Shown here piece after piece: positions 47,621-60,444 of a stretch of 64,000 nt of DNA. The DNA lies in assembly GCF_048282545.1 (NCBI RefSeq), contig NZ_CP182485.1, positions 2,170,001-2,234,000 on the forward strand. The letters are read 5' to 3'. The first letter of the stretch is position 1, and each line of letters begins with the position of its first letter. Made by a program: the position numbers and the translations under genes. The notes beneath the pieces are model-generated. The model made no database searches. It saw only the letters and a list, made by a program, of their open reading frames with translations, and was not told the origin of the DNA. The DNA is from Opacimonas immobilis. GTDB taxonomy: Bacteria; Pseudomonadota; Gammaproteobacteria; Enterobacterales; Alteromonadaceae.

Positions 47621-47622
<2 letters not shown>
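46081..47622 (-). CDS. comEC: ComEC/Rec2-type channel protein lacking the C-terminal metallo-beta-lactamase domain
   Basis: ComEC forms the inner-membrane channel for single-stranded DNA uptake in transformation. The 513-residue protein has the DUF4131-like OB domain (about residues 75-190: WQILGLIEDIKITSQRTIVQVSV) and the Competence transmembrane domain (about 200-480: SGLHFAVVAGGFYW, GAQGPAQRAFVAMCIGLLLR). Usual ComEC proteins (about 750 residues) continue into a metallo-beta-lactamase-like domain; here the frame stops after the last hydrophobic stretch and only 68 bases separate it from msbA, so that domain is deleted. The start codon overlaps that of the divergent DUF2062 gene by two bases; a downstream start is possible. 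Confidence 0.88.
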
Positions 47623-50158
<2,536 letters not shown>

Positions 50159-51535
50159 TTATCCTAATAAGCGACGTTTTTCAAAATCACGAATACGCTC
50201 AACATACTGAGGCAAACCAGAAACCGTTAATTCTTGACGAGATTCGTCCAATACCTGCGCGCCAAACTCATCTGCTATTTTGCGCGCCGCATTGTGCATC
50301 ATATTAAACACCTGATGAGCATCACTCTCAGTTGGCAAAGTCATGAACAATGTTAATCCTTTCGTTTCAAATGTTTCCATGTGATGAATATCAAAAACGC
50401 CAGGTTTAAACATATTCGCGAGACTGAACAACACCGGGCCTTTGCCGTTATTATTAACATGTCTATGAAATATATCCGAGTCCCCAAACTTCAGACCGAG
50501 TGTCAACAGCATTGGTAACAATTTTGCTCCGGTAATACTATTTTCGTCTTTTGCTCGCACACTAATGCAAAGTACTTCTGGTGGAATATTGGGGTCATAC
50601 TTTGGGGCTTGCGTGGCCGTACCTTGCTCTGCTCGAGCTTGCTCTTTGGCTTCGTTTAGTACCGGATCAACTGAGTCAAAATCAATACTAAATTGGTTCT
50701 CATCCACTTTGCGTTGTTTTTTCTCTGCTTTACTACGTGAACCAAACAGCATATTAGCCAATGATGATTTCGGTTTTTTCGTTTGCGTTGCAGGCTCGCT
50801 AGGAGTCGCTATCGGTGTATTTTCTAAAGGTGGTTGGGAAGGTATTTCAATTGTATTGTCTTGATGACTCTGTGGTGGAATAAGCTCTTCGGTATCAGAC
50901 TGAACTATAGGGTCACTTGCAGTTTCACTGACGTTTGTCGCCTCAATTTTGCTGGCTTGGGCATTATCTGTTGGCTGAACTTGAACAAATTCAGCAGGTG
51001 GTGGAGTAACCGATATTTCTGGGTCTTCAGGTAAGGGAGCGGGTTTGGCTTTATTTTGATAGTGTTCAACCGGCTTTGGATTAGATACGGCCGGTGCGTA
51101 TTTTGGCCCCTCATCAGTAATTGGCGTTTCTGGTGATGCTTTGGGTACTTCTTCAAGGTTTGCAATATCTGGAATATTGTCCAAATTAATGTTGTCTTTT
51201 TGCCCTGGTTCAAGCTGGTTCACTTCAGAATACTCAGATCCAGTCGGGGTATCAACTTCATTTTGAGACTCAGAATCAATTTCCTTATCCGCCACAGAAG
51301 TGGAGAGGACACGAGTCTTCCCGACACCAAATTCGTCAAACCCTTGAGCATCTAATTGAGGTTCTACCCTGGTCGGTTTCGAAAAATCCATCGAGGATGG
51401 TGACATATCCTCATCGCTGTCGCCCCATTGCTCTTTGGGTGTGTTGTTTTTGCGCATGACATATAACCCATGCAACAACAGACCTAAGATGGCAATCCCA
51501 CCAAGTACGATCAACACCAAACGTAAGTTATCCAT
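50159..51535 (-). CDS. zipA: Cell division protein ZipA
   Basis: Anchors FtsZ to the inner membrane. The 458-residue protein has an N-terminal span (about residues 4-24: LVLIVLGGIAILGLLLHGLY), a long Pro/Glu/Thr/Ser-rich disordered linker (about 40-310), and the C-terminal FtsZ-binding domain (about 325-450: LCISVRAKDENSITGAKLLP, RHVNNNGKGPVLFSLANM). The linker is longer than in E. coli (328 residues in total there). Between smc and ligA, the standard order. Confidence 0.95.
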   Translation of the reverse strand: MDNLRLVLIVLGGIAILGLLLHGLYVMRKNNTPKEQWGDSDEDMSPSSMDFSKPTRVEPQLDAQGFDEFGVGKTRVLSTSVADKEIDSESQNEVDTPTGSEYSEVNQLEPGQKDNINLDNIPDIANLEEVPKASPETPITDEGPKYAPAVSNPKPVEHYQNKAKPAPLPEDPEISVTPPPAEFVQVQPTDNAQASKIEATNVSETASDPIVQSDTEELIPPQSHQDNTIEIPSQPPLENTPIATPSEPATQTKKPKSSLANMLFGSRSKAEKKQRKVDENQFSIDFDSVDPVLNEAKEQARAEQGTATQAPKYDPNIPPEVLCISVRAKDENSITGAKLLPMLLTLGLKFGDSDIFHRHVNNNGKGPVLFSLANMFKPGVFDIHHMETFETKGLTLFMTLPTESDAHQVFNMMHNAARKIADEFGAQVLDESRQELTVSGLPQYVERIRDFEKRRLLG

Positions 51536-51546
51536 TAAAACCTCTA

Positions 51547-54500
51547 TTATGCTTCAACAATCGCAACCGCTTCTGCCAAGTCAACTGAGACCATCCGAGA
51601 TACTCCCGGTTCAGCCATTGTGACACCGGTCAAATGCGTTGCCATTTCCATTGCAATTTTGTTATGCGAAATATAAATAAACTGTACTGTCTTAGACATT
51701 TCACTGACTAATTTACAAAAACGCCCCACATTCGCATCATCAAGGGGCGCATCAACCTCATCGAGCAAACAAAATGGTGCTGGATTGAGACGAAAAATTG
51801 CAAATACTAATGATAATGCGGTTAAGGCTTTTTCTCCACCAGATAATAGGTGAATAGTGCTATTTTTCTTGCCTGGAGGTCGGGCCATAATCGTCACCCC
51901 CGTATCCAACATATCATCTCCAGTTAACTCAAGATACGCAGCACCGCCTCCGAATACCTTAGGGAAGAGCATTTTTAGATCGTTATTAACCTGTTCAAAG
52001 GTACTTTTGAAACGGGTCTTAGTTTCGTGATCAATTTTACGCATCGCGGTTTCTAACGTCTCTAATGCAGATGATAAATCGGTGAATTGTTCATCAAGAT
52101 GTGCTTTGCGCTCGGCTTGAACTTCATATTCGTCGACGGCAGCTAGATTCACCGCACCAAGACGTTGGATTTTTTGACCTATTTGTCCAAGTTCATCTTC
52201 CATCGCCGTCACATCAGCATCACGATCGAGTGAAGGGATGAGATCTTTCAAATTCGCATTGTGTTGGGCAAGTTGTTCGACAAAACCAGCCGCACGCACA
52301 TTATGTCCTTCCAGTTCGAGTTTCGCTGATTGTACTTTATCATTGAGAAGTTGTAGTTGAGCACGATAGCCAGTTGCGCCCTGCTCTAGAACTTTGATCT
52401 CTTCATCAAAGATAGCCATCTGCTGTTGCACAACTAGGATCTGCTCTTCGATCTCAGCTTGTTGTGCTAATTGGGTTTGCAGTTCGCCTGATTCATACTC
52501 TGACGGTTCATTTAATAACAACAATGACTCATTGAGTTCTTCAAGTTGAAGCTGCTTTTCAGAAATCTGTTCTTTGTGACTCGCCAGTGTTTGTTGTAAA
52601 TATTGCGCACTAGATTGAGCTTGTTGCACATTAAGCTCAGCTTGATGGACCACAGCCTGTTGTTGTTCTACTGTAGATTGCAACTCATCGACATGCTCTT
52701 GCAGTTGCGACTGTTGTTCACCAAAACGCTCGTGAACGTCAGCAAAGTCCTCTAATTGTAGCTCCAATTCTGCAATTTCCTCGTTGAGTAAAGCTAAACT
52801 CATTTGTTCTTGTTCAACACTTTCCTGAACTTCTTGCAACGATTCTTGATGACGAAGATACGTTTGCTTGGCATGTTCTGTTTTGAGTTGTAACTGTTGC
52901 AATGTTTGGGCTGTTTGCTGAGCCTGTTGTTGCGCAATGCGCTCAAAGTTTTGTGCGCTATCAAACTCAAGTTTTAACGATTTTTCGCGCTCTAATTCAA
53001 CACTGATTTGAGTCTCTAACGCTTCTTTTTGCGCAGCTAAGGACTGAATTTGTTGTGCCAAATACTGGATTTTCTGCTCCCTAGCAAGCGCACCGGCTTC
53101 GCTATTATCGGCAGAGAACATCAGTAAATTGTTAATACCAAATCCACTAACAGCCTCTTGCGCTTCGGTATAAAATAGAATGTCTGGCACCTTATCAGCT
53201 TGCACGAATTGAGCTAAACCAAGTAGTTTGTTAGAGACAAACTCTTCAACAAAACAAAATGCATACCCTAGCGGGAGAACATCATGAGCCTGCAACAGCT
53301 CAATAAACTCTGCTCTTGGGATAGTCACGACCATTAGCGCAGGTAAGGTGCTGAGCCAACCATCAATCATGGCAATTGCATTTGATGCAACCTTAAAATA
53401 CTCACTAAACAACTGACAGTGATTCAAAATCGCATCTGGTAAAGCTGCAGTTTGTTGCGTGCGAAACTCGCACAAGGTGTCGTGTTCGACTTGTGCGGAG
53501 CGTAACTCCCGCTCAATGATATTAAACTGTTCTTGGGAGTGTTTTAATTGTTGTTGGGATGTATTGAGATGTTGTAGAGAGGATTGCTGTTTTTGTTGCG
53601 CTTCAGCGTGCTCGAGTAAAGCCTCTTCACACAACTGTTCCTGCTCAGCAAGCTGAGCTGTCAAGGTATCCATTTGCAGTAATAAAGCTTGAGTGTGTTG
53701 TTCCAATTCAGCCTGTCGTGCTTGGTTCTTGAGCTGAACCGATAGCAAGGCTTGAATTTGGCTATGTTTGGCAGCGACTTGATTTTTGCAATCTTGATAC
53801 TGATTGGCGGTGTTTTGGCTACTGCGCAAAAATTCAGATAGCTCTGATTTTGCTTCATACAACGCACGCTGATATTCGTGTAACTGCTCTTTGAGGATCA
53901 ATGACTCAGGTAGAAGCTCATCCAACACAGCTTGTGCTTCTTGCGCTTGTGCCGTTAATCCAGAAAAGCCTTGTTGCTGAGCATCCAATTGATATTGTAC
54001 TTGTTGAATATTTTGCTCTGTTTGACGAATTCGCTCACTTTGATATTTTTTGTCTTGCTCAAGACGCGTTATCTGAGTAACAAGCTTGAACTTTTGTTCT
54101 TGCAGTTCCGACAACTGCGCTTGTGCTTCCTGTTGTTGCACTTGTTTTTGCACAAGTTGAGTATGGTCACCCTGCTCTTTTGACTTATAGGCTTCAAGCT
54201 CATTGGTTAAGGCATTTATCTGCTGTTGAGTATGTTCGATTTTATCTGCTTGTTGTACCCATTTAAGTGCGAGCAAATCGTGTTGCAACGTTCTTTGTTG
54301 TTGTTTTAAATCGGTATAGCGTCTAGCCGCCGCGGCTTGTCGTTGTAACTTGTCAATTTGAGCGCCTAGTTCAGTTCGCACATCGCTCAGTCGCTCCAGG
54401 TTTTCTTGAGTGTGCTTAATACGGTTGAGCGTTTCTTTGCGGCGTTCTTTATATTTGGATACCCCTGCTGCTTCTTCAATAAATACTCTGAGTTCTTGTG

Positions 54501-54969
54501 GCTTAGATTCAATTAAACGAGAAATCATACCTTGTTCGATGATGGCATAACTTCGAGGTCCCAAACCGGTACCTAAGAAGATGTCGGTAACATCGCGACG
54601 GCGACATTTGGTGTTGTTTAGGTAATAAAAAGATTGCGCGTCTCGAGTCACCACCCGTTTTACGGACAATTCGTTGTATTTGGCGTATTCACCGCCAATT
54701 CGATTAGAAGTATTATCGAACACTAACTCAACGGAGCATTGACCGACAGGTTTTCGTGCAGATGAGCCATTGAAAATAACGTCGGTCATGGCATCACCGC
54801 GCAAGTTCTTGGCTGAGCTTTCACCCAAAACCCAACGCACAGCATCAATTACATTCGACTTGCCACAACCATTAGGACCAACGATCGCTGTCATCTCCCC
54901 AGGAAAAGGAATATTTGTAGGATCTACAAAAGATTTGAAACCAGCGAGTTTGATTCGTTTTAACCGCAT
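51547..54969 (-). CDS. smc: Chromosome segregation protein SMC
   Basis: ATP-driven condensin-type SMC. The true start is probably ATG 54969 (MRLKRIKLAGFKSFVDP, the canonical N-terminus); a TTG 48 bases upstream extends the frame. It has Walker A GPNGCGKSNVIDAVRW near residue 35, long Gln/Glu-rich coiled coils, a compact, divergent hinge at about residues 510-625, and the C-terminal signature LLSGGEKALTALSLVFAIF with Walker B FCLLDEVDAPLD. Gln-rich heptads are unusually abundant. Divergent from cysZ, 140 bases away. Confidence 0.95.
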   Translation of the reverse strand: MRLKRIKLAGFKSFVDPTNIPFPGEMTAIVGPNGCGKSNVIDAVRWVLGESSAKNLRGDAMTDVIFNGSSARKPVGQCSVELVFDNTSNRIGGEYAKYNELSVKRVVTRDAQSFYYLNNTKCRRRDVTDIFLGTGLGPRSYAIIEQGMISRLIESKPQELRVFIEEAAGVSKYKERRKETLNRIKHTQENLERLSDVRTELGAQIDKLQRQAAAARRYTDLKQQQRTLQHDLLALKWVQQADKIEHTQQQINALTNELEAYKSKEQGDHTQLVQKQVQQQEAQAQLSELQEQKFKLVTQITRLEQDKKYQSERIRQTEQNIQQVQYQLDAQQQGFSGLTAQAQEAQAVLDELLPESLILKEQLHEYQRALYEAKSELSEFLRSSQNTANQYQDCKNQVAAKHSQIQALLSVQLKNQARQAELEQHTQALLLQMDTLTAQLAEQEQLCEEALLEHAEAQQKQQSSLQHLNTSQQQLKHSQEQFNIIERELRSAQVEHDTLCEFRTQQTAALPDAILNHCQLFSEYFKVASNAIAMIDGWLSTLPALMVVTIPRAEFIELLQAHDVLPLGYAFCFVEEFVSNKLLGLAQFVQADKVPDILFYTEAQEAVSGFGINNLLMFSADNSEAGALAREQKIQYLAQQIQSLAAQKEALETQISVELEREKSLKLEFDSAQNFERIAQQQAQQTAQTLQQLQLKTEHAKQTYLRHQESLQEVQESVEQEQMSLALLNEEIAELELQLEDFADVHERFGEQQSQLQEHVDELQSTVEQQQAVVHQAELNVQQAQSSAQYLQQTLASHKEQISEKQLQLEELNESLLLLNEPSEYESGELQTQLAQQAEIEEQILVVQQQMAIFDEEIKVLEQGATGYRAQLQLLNDKVQSAKLELEGHNVRAAGFVEQLAQHNANLKDLIPSLDRDADVTAMEDELGQIGQKIQRLGAVNLAAVDEYEVQAERKAHLDEQFTDLSSALETLETAMRKIDHETKTRFKSTFEQVNNDLKMLFPKVFGGGAAYLELTGDDMLDTGVTIMARPPGKKNSTIHLLSGGEKALTALSLVFAIFRLNPAPFCLLDEVDAPLDDANVGRFCKLVSEMSKTVQFIYISHNKIAMEMATHLTGVTMAEPGVSRMVSVDLAEAVAIVEA

Positions 54970-55109
54970 AGTTGAGATTGTGGATTTATCATTCTTATAA
55001 TGCTCATAATTTATCAAGAACTTGGCATTTATACAATGTTACAATTCGCCATACATCTGAGATAAAACCTGAGTATAATAGTGTTCACACTAAATAAAGT
55101 TTTATCAAT

Positions 55110-55856
55110 ATGTCTTATCAACATTCGCAATCTGGGTTTGATTATTTTTTATTAGGCGCTCAACTAATTAAAACCAAAGGGCTTAAACGCTTCGTTTTCA
55201 TCCCTCTTGCGATTAATCTTGTGTTGTTTATTTCTGCTTTTATCTATCTATTTGGCGAAATGGGAAGCGCCATTCAAGCGGTTATTGATCTCATCCCCGA
55301 TTGGTTTGGATTTATCAAAGAAAGTCTTGTATATGTATTATGGCCTTTGGCTGTGATCACCGTTCTTTTGGTATTTGCACTCATTTTTGGAACACTTGCC
55401 AATTGGATTGCAGCCCCCTTTAATGGCTTATTGTCGGAAAAAGTCGAAGCTCATCTCACAGGACAGCCTATGGGTGATGCTGGCTTGATTGATGCGTTTA
55501 AAGACATTCCTCGCACCCTAGCACGTGAAGCAAGGAAACTCATTTACTATATACCTCGTGCTGTGATTTTCCTGGTGCTGTTTTTTGTGCCAGTTATTGG
55601 CCAAGTTTTATGGTTTTTATTTAATGCTTGGATGATGGCTTTGCAGTACATTGATTACCCCTTTGATAATCACAAAATCGGTTTTACCCCAATGAAAAAA
55701 GCTTTGCGTACCAACAAAACGCTGACGTTTCAGTTTGGTATCATGGTGAGTGTTTTTTCTCTCATCCCTATTGTAAACTTTATTGTCATGCCAATAGCAG
55801 TATGTGGCGCAACGGCATTATGGGTCAATGAATACAAGGCAAAGTACGCCTCTTGA
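55110..55856 (+). CDS. cysZ: Sulfate transporter CysZ
   Basis: Inner-membrane sulfate uptake protein. The 248 residues start SGFDYFLLGAQLIKTKGLKRF and contain LANWIAAPFNGLLSEKVE and ALQYIDYPFDNH, both family hallmarks. Four to six hydrophobic segments are visible. Divergent from smc, the same arrangement as in many Gammaproteobacteria; not tied to other cysteine genes here. Confidence 0.95.
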   Translation: MSYQHSQSGFDYFLLGAQLIKTKGLKRFVFIPLAINLVLFISAFIYLFGEMGSAIQAVIDLIPDWFGFIKESLVYVLWPLAVITVLLVFALIFGTLANWIAAPFNGLLSEKVEAHLTGQPMGDAGLIDAFKDIPRTLAREARKLIYYIPRAVIFLVLFFVPVIGQVLWFLFNAWMMALQYIDYPFDNHKIGFTPMKKALRTNKTLTFQFGIMVSVFSLIPIVNFIVMPIAVCGATALWVNEYKAKYAS

Positions 55857-55857
55857 T

Positions 55858-56568
55858 CTATTTTTGAGCTGCTCTGGCAAACTCTTGCAAGCGGTATTGC
55901 CAAAGGTGTTGATAAATTCGCGGGATATAACTCAGGTCAGAATACTGTAAAAAATGCCATTTAGCGTGTTTTATTTTGTACCAGCGCTTTCCTGTATGCT
56001 CTGTACATTGCTCATCGATTATTTTTGCATTAATTTGCTCAAGTAATTCCCATAAATAGTCTTCACTGCTCATTAAGGACGATGGTCTTTTATTGGCATA
56101 GCCCTGCCAATGACATTGCTGAGCCAACAACCTATCAGAAAGTGCGTATTCATCGGCAAAATATACCAAATGTGCTAATTCGTGGATCAACACATGGTAA
56201 GGATGAGACGTGCTGATATGTAGTTTATCTCCGCGAACAAACGCCTTCGCTTTGTTAATAAATATGACCTGAGCATCAGATTGAAATGGATCACTGCGCT
56301 CATCTACAACATGGCTTATGCCCGTAGGCAACTCAAAACATATTGGTAAAAACCCCAAGTTTTTGTCAAATACATATTGCTCATACCAGCGTAATGCAGT
56401 TAAAAACTGTTCCGCATATTCCACTCTAAAGCTTATGCGTTGATGGCAATCTTGAATGTACGGATTGACGTGTAATGGCAGGACAGAATGGCCTGTAGCA
56501 CGTATTGAAAAGGATGCCGAATACAAGACAATAAGTAGAAAAAGAAATTTATAATGACGCTTGTTCAC
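55858..56568 (-). CDS. Exported protein with HExxH zinc-peptidase-like motif
   Basis: A 236-residue protein with a signal peptide (about residues 1-25). The motif HVLIHELAHLVYF (HExxH near 131) and a downstream Glu in SEDYLWELLEQ are arranged as in gluzincin or minigluzincin peptidases; the third ligand cannot be fixed by eye. No membrane segment follows. The start overlaps the nlpI end by 20 bases, so the two are co-translated; NlpI is an adaptor for envelope hydrolases and proteases, making a functional link plausible but unproven. I do not recognise the family. Confidence 0.78.
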   Translation of the reverse strand: MNKRHYKFLFLLIVLYSASFSIRATGHSVLPLHVNPYIQDCHQRISFRVEYAEQFLTALRWYEQYVFDKNLGFLPICFELPTGISHVVDERSDPFQSDAQVIFINKAKAFVRGDKLHISTSHPYHVLIHELAHLVYFADEYALSDRLLAQQCHWQGYANKRPSSLMSSEDYLWELLEQINAKIIDEQCTEHTGKRWYKIKHAKWHFLQYSDLSYIPRIYQHLWQYRLQEFARAAQK

Positions 56569-57439
56569 GTAACTTGTTCAACTCGACCCGGGCAAAGCGA
56601 TATTCCACAAATTCATAGATATTGGTACTTAACGAGAGTTTAAAAAAGTTATTTGCTATGGATAAATTGCCTTGATACACGTGATATTTACCAAGATAAA
56701 AATACAATTCACACAAACGCTCATTCAATTGTTGCTGATTTTCAATCCCAGCTATGACGGAATCAAGTAACTCTTTTTGCGACAGTTCCTCCAGAAAAAA
56801 ACCAACGATCCGACGTGACCAATTGTCTGTAGTTAACCGTTCATAAGCCGAAGCCAATTCGACATTTGCTCGCTTTGAATCCATCTTAAGCGTTGTAAAA
56901 TATCGCCATAACAATCGTAATGGGTCGTTATTATCCAGCTGAAGATAGGTGTCAAAATCTTGGTAACTCAGTTCATAGCGCTGATGATAATACGAGGTCA
57001 AGCCACGATTAAAATAAGCAAATGCATAATCTGGATCCATTTCTAATGTCGCATCCAGAGCATCGTAAGCCTCTGCGTAATTACCTAAAATGGTATAATG
57101 TATACCCAAAGAGTTATACACATCAGGCATTCTAGGTTGTAAGCGGAGCGCTTGAAGATAATCATTATGCGCTAGAACCTCTAGGCCCAAACTGTCATGC
57201 ACTAACCCTCTTTGAAATAAAAGTTGTGCGCGCTCGTCGTCACTAAGTTCGCTATTTAATACGATTTGATTGAATTGTGCTAATGCGCGTTGCGCGCGAT
57301 AACTGGCAGCAGCGGGTTCTGCTAAGACAAGGTTGCCCAAAGTTGTCTGAGGCGATTCAATTGCTTTAGGCGCAACATTTTGACAGCCACTAAGTACCAA
57401 CGAAGAAGCCACAACTAACAAAATAGTGAATTTGAGCAC
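56549..57439 (-). CDS. nlpI: NlpI-like TPR lipoprotein
   Basis: Outer-membrane lipoprotein that in E. coli adapts peptidoglycan endopeptidases for degradation by Prc and scaffolds hydrolase complexes. The 296 residues have a lipobox (VLSGC, Cys near 19) and TPRs at about residues 65-170 (for example YNSLGIHYTILGNYAEAYDALDATLEMDP, split here as residues ~110-138). Length and gene position after pnp match NlpI. Confidence 0.93.
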   Translation of the reverse strand: MLKFTILLVVASSLVLSGCQNVAPKAIESPQTTLGNLVLAEPAAASYRAQRALAQFNQIVLNSELSDDERAQLLFQRGLVHDSLGLEVLAHNDYLQALRLQPRMPDVYNSLGIHYTILGNYAEAYDALDATLEMDPDYAFAYFNRGLTSYYHQRYELSYQDFDTYLQLDNNDPLRLLWRYFTTLKMDSKRANVELASAYERLTTDNWSRRIVGFFLEELSQKELLDSVIAGIENQQQLNERLCELYFYLGKYHVYQGNLSIANNFFKLSLSTNIYEFVEYRFARVELNKLREQASL

Positions 57440-57516
57440 AGTTATCCTTTGTCATTAACAATATGAGAATCATCGCAAAATCAGCGATGATTAGCAAAAA
57501 AACCTAACAAAAAAAA

Positions 57517-57546
57517 ACCATCACAGAGATAGTTCCCTGCAATGGT
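57517..57546 (-). terminator. Rho-independent terminator of pnp
   Basis: A 13-bp stem on the - strand (ACCATTGCAGGGA with its partner, two or three G-U pairs, four-base loop) followed by eight to nine Ts. It lies 23 bases after the pnp stop and separates pnp from nlpI. Confidence 0.93.
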
Positions 57547-57568
57547 TCTTTAAATATTTTGCTAGAGC

Positions 57569-59695
57569 TTATTCAGCGTCAGGTGCATCATCCTGTGGCG
57601 CTTCTTGAACTGGCTTCTCAATGAGTTCCTTCATGCTCAAACGCACGCGGTTCTGACGGTCAATTTCCATTACCTTAACTTGAACTTCTTGACCTTCACT
57701 CAAATAATCAGTGACCTTAGCAACACGCTCGTGTGCAATTTGTGAAATGTGAACCAAGCCATCTTTACCAGGTAATACTTCAACAAACGCTCCAAAATCT
57801 GCGATGCGAGCAACTTTACCGGTGTAGACCTTGCCGACTTCGATTTCTGCAGTTACTGCCTCGATACGTGCAATGGCAATATCTGCTTTGGCTTTTTCAG
57901 TGGCAAAAATCTTAATGGTACCGTCATCTTCGATTTCGATATTAGTATCAGACTCTTCCGTAATCGAACGAATCGTTGCACCGCCTTTACCGATGACATC
58001 GCGAATTTTATCAGATTCCACTTTCATCGTGTAAATACGAGGCGCAAATTCTGATAACTCTTCACGATGCCCCTGGATTGCTTGGTCCATTACACCAAGA
58101 ATATGTAAACGAGCTTCTTTTGCTTGTTTTAATGCGATCTGCATGATCTCTTGAGTAATGCCTTCGATCTTAATGTCCATCTGTAGCGCGGTAACACCTT
58201 CTGCAGTACCGGCTACCTTAAAGTCCATATCACCAAGGTGATCTTCATCACCTAAGATATCCGACAATACGACGAAGTTATCATCTGATTTGACCAAGCC
58301 CATTGCAATACCCGCAACAGATGCTTTAATTGGTACACCCGCGTCCATTAACGCTAGAGAAGTACCACAAACAGATGCCATCGAAGATGAACCGTTTGAC
58401 TCAGTGATTTCCGATACAACTCGAACCACGTAAGGGAATTCTTCCATTGAAGGCATCACTGCTTGAATACCGCGTTTTGCCAAACGACCATGGCCAATTT
58501 CACGACGCTTAGGAGAACCAATCATACCCGTCTCACCAACGCAGTAAGGAGGGAAATTGTAATGCAGCATAAAGCGCGAGTTGGTGACTCCACCTAGCTC
58601 ATCAATCATCTGGGCGTCACGCTCAGTACCAAGCGTCGCAGCGACAATAGCTTGCGTTTCACCACGAGTAAACAATGCAGAACCATGCGTACGTGGTAAC
58701 AAACCTGTTGCTACATCAAGTGCACGGATCATAGCCGGGTCACGACCATCAATACGCGGCTCACCAGCAAGGATGCGTGAACGTACCACATCAGATTCTA
58801 GGTCATGTAAAAGATTAGAAACTTCTTTTGCGTCCTGTGACTCATCTTCGGCAAGAATTGCTTCTAGGGCTTTTGCCGTTACTGCTTCAACTGCAGCTTT
58901 GCGTTCTAGCTTATCTGAGATTTGATATGCTGCTGTCATACCTTCTTTAGCAAGCTCTGCAACTTTATTTTTAAGTTCTGTGTTCTCGGCTTCTGGCTGC
59001 CAATCCCACTTCGGCGTATTTACTTTGGCTGCGAATTCATTAACGGCATTAATGACCGTTTGAGATTGTTCATGGCCAAATACAACCGCACCAAGCATTG
59101 TTTCTTCAGACAATACATCCGCTTCTGATTCAACCATTAATACTGCAGATTGCGTACCAGCAACAACTAAATCAAGTTGGCTAGCTTCCATTTCTGAAGT
59201 GCGAGTATTTAAAATGTATTCACCGTTTTGATAACCAACACGTGCGGCACCAATTGGGCCGTTAAATGGAATACCTGAAATAGCTAACGCCGCAGAGGTA
59301 CCAATCATTGAAACTATGTCAGTTGGAATTTCTGGGTTAGCAGAAACAACGGTAATAACGACTTGAACTTCATTTTTAAAACCTTCCGGAAAAAGTGGAC
59401 GAATTGGGCGGTCAATTAAACGCGCAATCAACGTTTCACCTTCTGAAGGGCGGCCTTCGCGTTTGAAAAAACCACCAGGGATCTTACCTGCTGCGTACGC
59501 TTTTTCCTGATAATTCACCGTTAATGGGAAGAAATCTTGGTCCGCTTTAGCTTCTTTTTTGCCAACAACGGTAACTAAAACAGAGGTATCATCCATGCTT
59601 GCCATGACCGCGGCAGTTGCTTGACGTGCAATCACGCCAGTTTCTAATGTCACAGTATGCTGTCCATACTGGAAAGAGGTAGTAATAGGAGTCAC
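57569..59695 (-). CDS. pnp: Polynucleotide phosphorylase
   Basis: 3'-5' exoribonuclease of the RNA degradosome that uses phosphate. The 708-residue chain has two RNase PH domains (first about 1-210; second about 310-545 with the metal-binding [19 protein letters not shown]), then KH ([16 protein letters not shown], near 560) and S1 ([32 protein letters not shown], about 620-690) domains. Separated from nlpI by a terminator. rpsO, its usual upstream neighbour, is missing. Confidence 0.98.
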   Translation of the reverse strand: MTPITTSFQYGQHTVTLETGVIARQATAAVMASMDDTSVLVTVVGKKEAKADQDFFPLTVNYQEKAYAAGKIPGGFFKREGRPSEGETLIARLIDRPIRPLFPEGFKNEVQVVITVVSANPEIPTDIVSMIGTSAALAISGIPFNGPIGAARVGYQNGEYILNTRTSEMEASQLDLVVAGTQSAVLMVESEADVLSEETMLGAVVFGHEQSQTVINAVNEFAAKVNTPKWDWQPEAENTELKNKVAELAKEGMTAAYQISDKLERKAAVEAVTAKALEAILAEDESQDAKEVSNLLHDLESDVVRSRILAGEPRIDGRDPAMIRALDVATGLLPRTHGSALFTRGETQAIVAATLGTERDAQMIDELGGVTNSRFMLHYNFPPYCVGETGMIGSPKRREIGHGRLAKRGIQAVMPSMEEFPYVVRVVSEITESNGSSSMASVCGTSLALMDAGVPIKASVAGIAMGLVKSDDNFVVLSDILGDEDHLGDMDFKVAGTAEGVTALQMDIKIEGITQEIMQIALKQAKEARLHILGVMDQAIQGHREELSEFAPRIYTMKVESDKIRDVIGKGGATIRSITEESDTNIEIEDDGTIKIFATEKAKADIAIARIEAVTAEIEVGKVYTGKVARIADFGAFVEVLPGKDGLVHISQIAHERVAKVTDYLSEGQEVQVKVMEIDRQNRVRLSMKELIEKPVQEAPQDDAPDAE

Positions 59696-59949
59696 TATGT
59701 ATCCTTTTATATATCTAAATGTCTATCTAAATTTGATTTTTTTGCTTTTTAACGCGCGCGTATTATATGAAACATTCTGACAATAAGCCATGTTTAGGCA
59801 TATAAAATACGAAAATTACTCGATTAGGTAGAATATCTAATACATAACACTTAAGAATTAATCCCAAAGTGTTATTTCGGAATCACAATTATTAACCTAT
59901 ATTTAACATCAGCATTAAAGTATTCCCCCTAATGCAAGTAAGACCTAAC
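59696..59949. promoter_or_regulatory. Divergent region between pnp and orphan gene
   Basis: About 250 AT-rich bases with no coding frame. It should hold the pnp promoter and leader (- strand) and the promoter of the first orphan gene (+ strand). No clear promoter, and no recognisable RNase III-type leader hairpin like that in the E. coli pnp leader, could be picked out by eye. Confidence 0.4.
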
Positions 59950-60333
59950 ATGATTTTATATCGTATAGAAGACTTTAAAAGTGCCCCGTCCTGGATTGAA
60001 TATATCAGTTTATATGCGATCAGTAGTACATTCATTATCATTGCAACTTATGCAATTATGGATAAGATCTCGGCGATATTAGGGTTTATTGCTTTTTTAC
60101 TGTTTCTCATAGCCTCATACACATTTGCAACCATAAAACGCGTTCGTCAAGAGCGAGCTATTCAGTTTTACTGTGCATGTTTGAAAGAACTCGATGTCAA
60201 TGAGTTGAAAAACCTGGCGCAACGCTACCGGAGCACCGATCTAGAACTCACGATAATTAAGCAACGATTACATGTCCTGCATACCCACCCTACTCCGTCA
60301 GAGCCACCTGTGATGCCCATTGTCAATGTCTAA
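59950..60333 (+). CDS. Small membrane protein of unknown function
   Basis: A 127-residue protein starting MILYRIEDFKSAPSW; an ATG 18 bases upstream is possible but has no ribosome-binding site. Two adjacent hydrophobic segments (about residues 18-36 and 41-62) form a helical hairpin, followed by a basic cytoplasmic helix and a Pro-rich tail (THPTPSEPPVMPIVNV). I recognise no family. AT-rich composition and position in the pnp-tRNA-Leu junction suggest acquired or lineage-specific DNA. Confidence 0.65.
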   Translation: MILYRIEDFKSAPSWIEYISLYAISSTFIIIATYAIMDKISAILGFIAFLLFLIASYTFATIKRVRQERAIQFYCACLKELDVNELKNLAQRYRSTDLELTIIKQRLHVLHTHPTPSEPPVMPIVNV

Positions 60334-60444
60334 TTTTTTTACACTACCACGCACAAGAAACAAAAATAAGCCTACAATTCAATAATTTAACAAGTGGTTT
60401 AAAAATTGCTTCATCATTTTGTCTATAGATGTAACGAGGCAATT

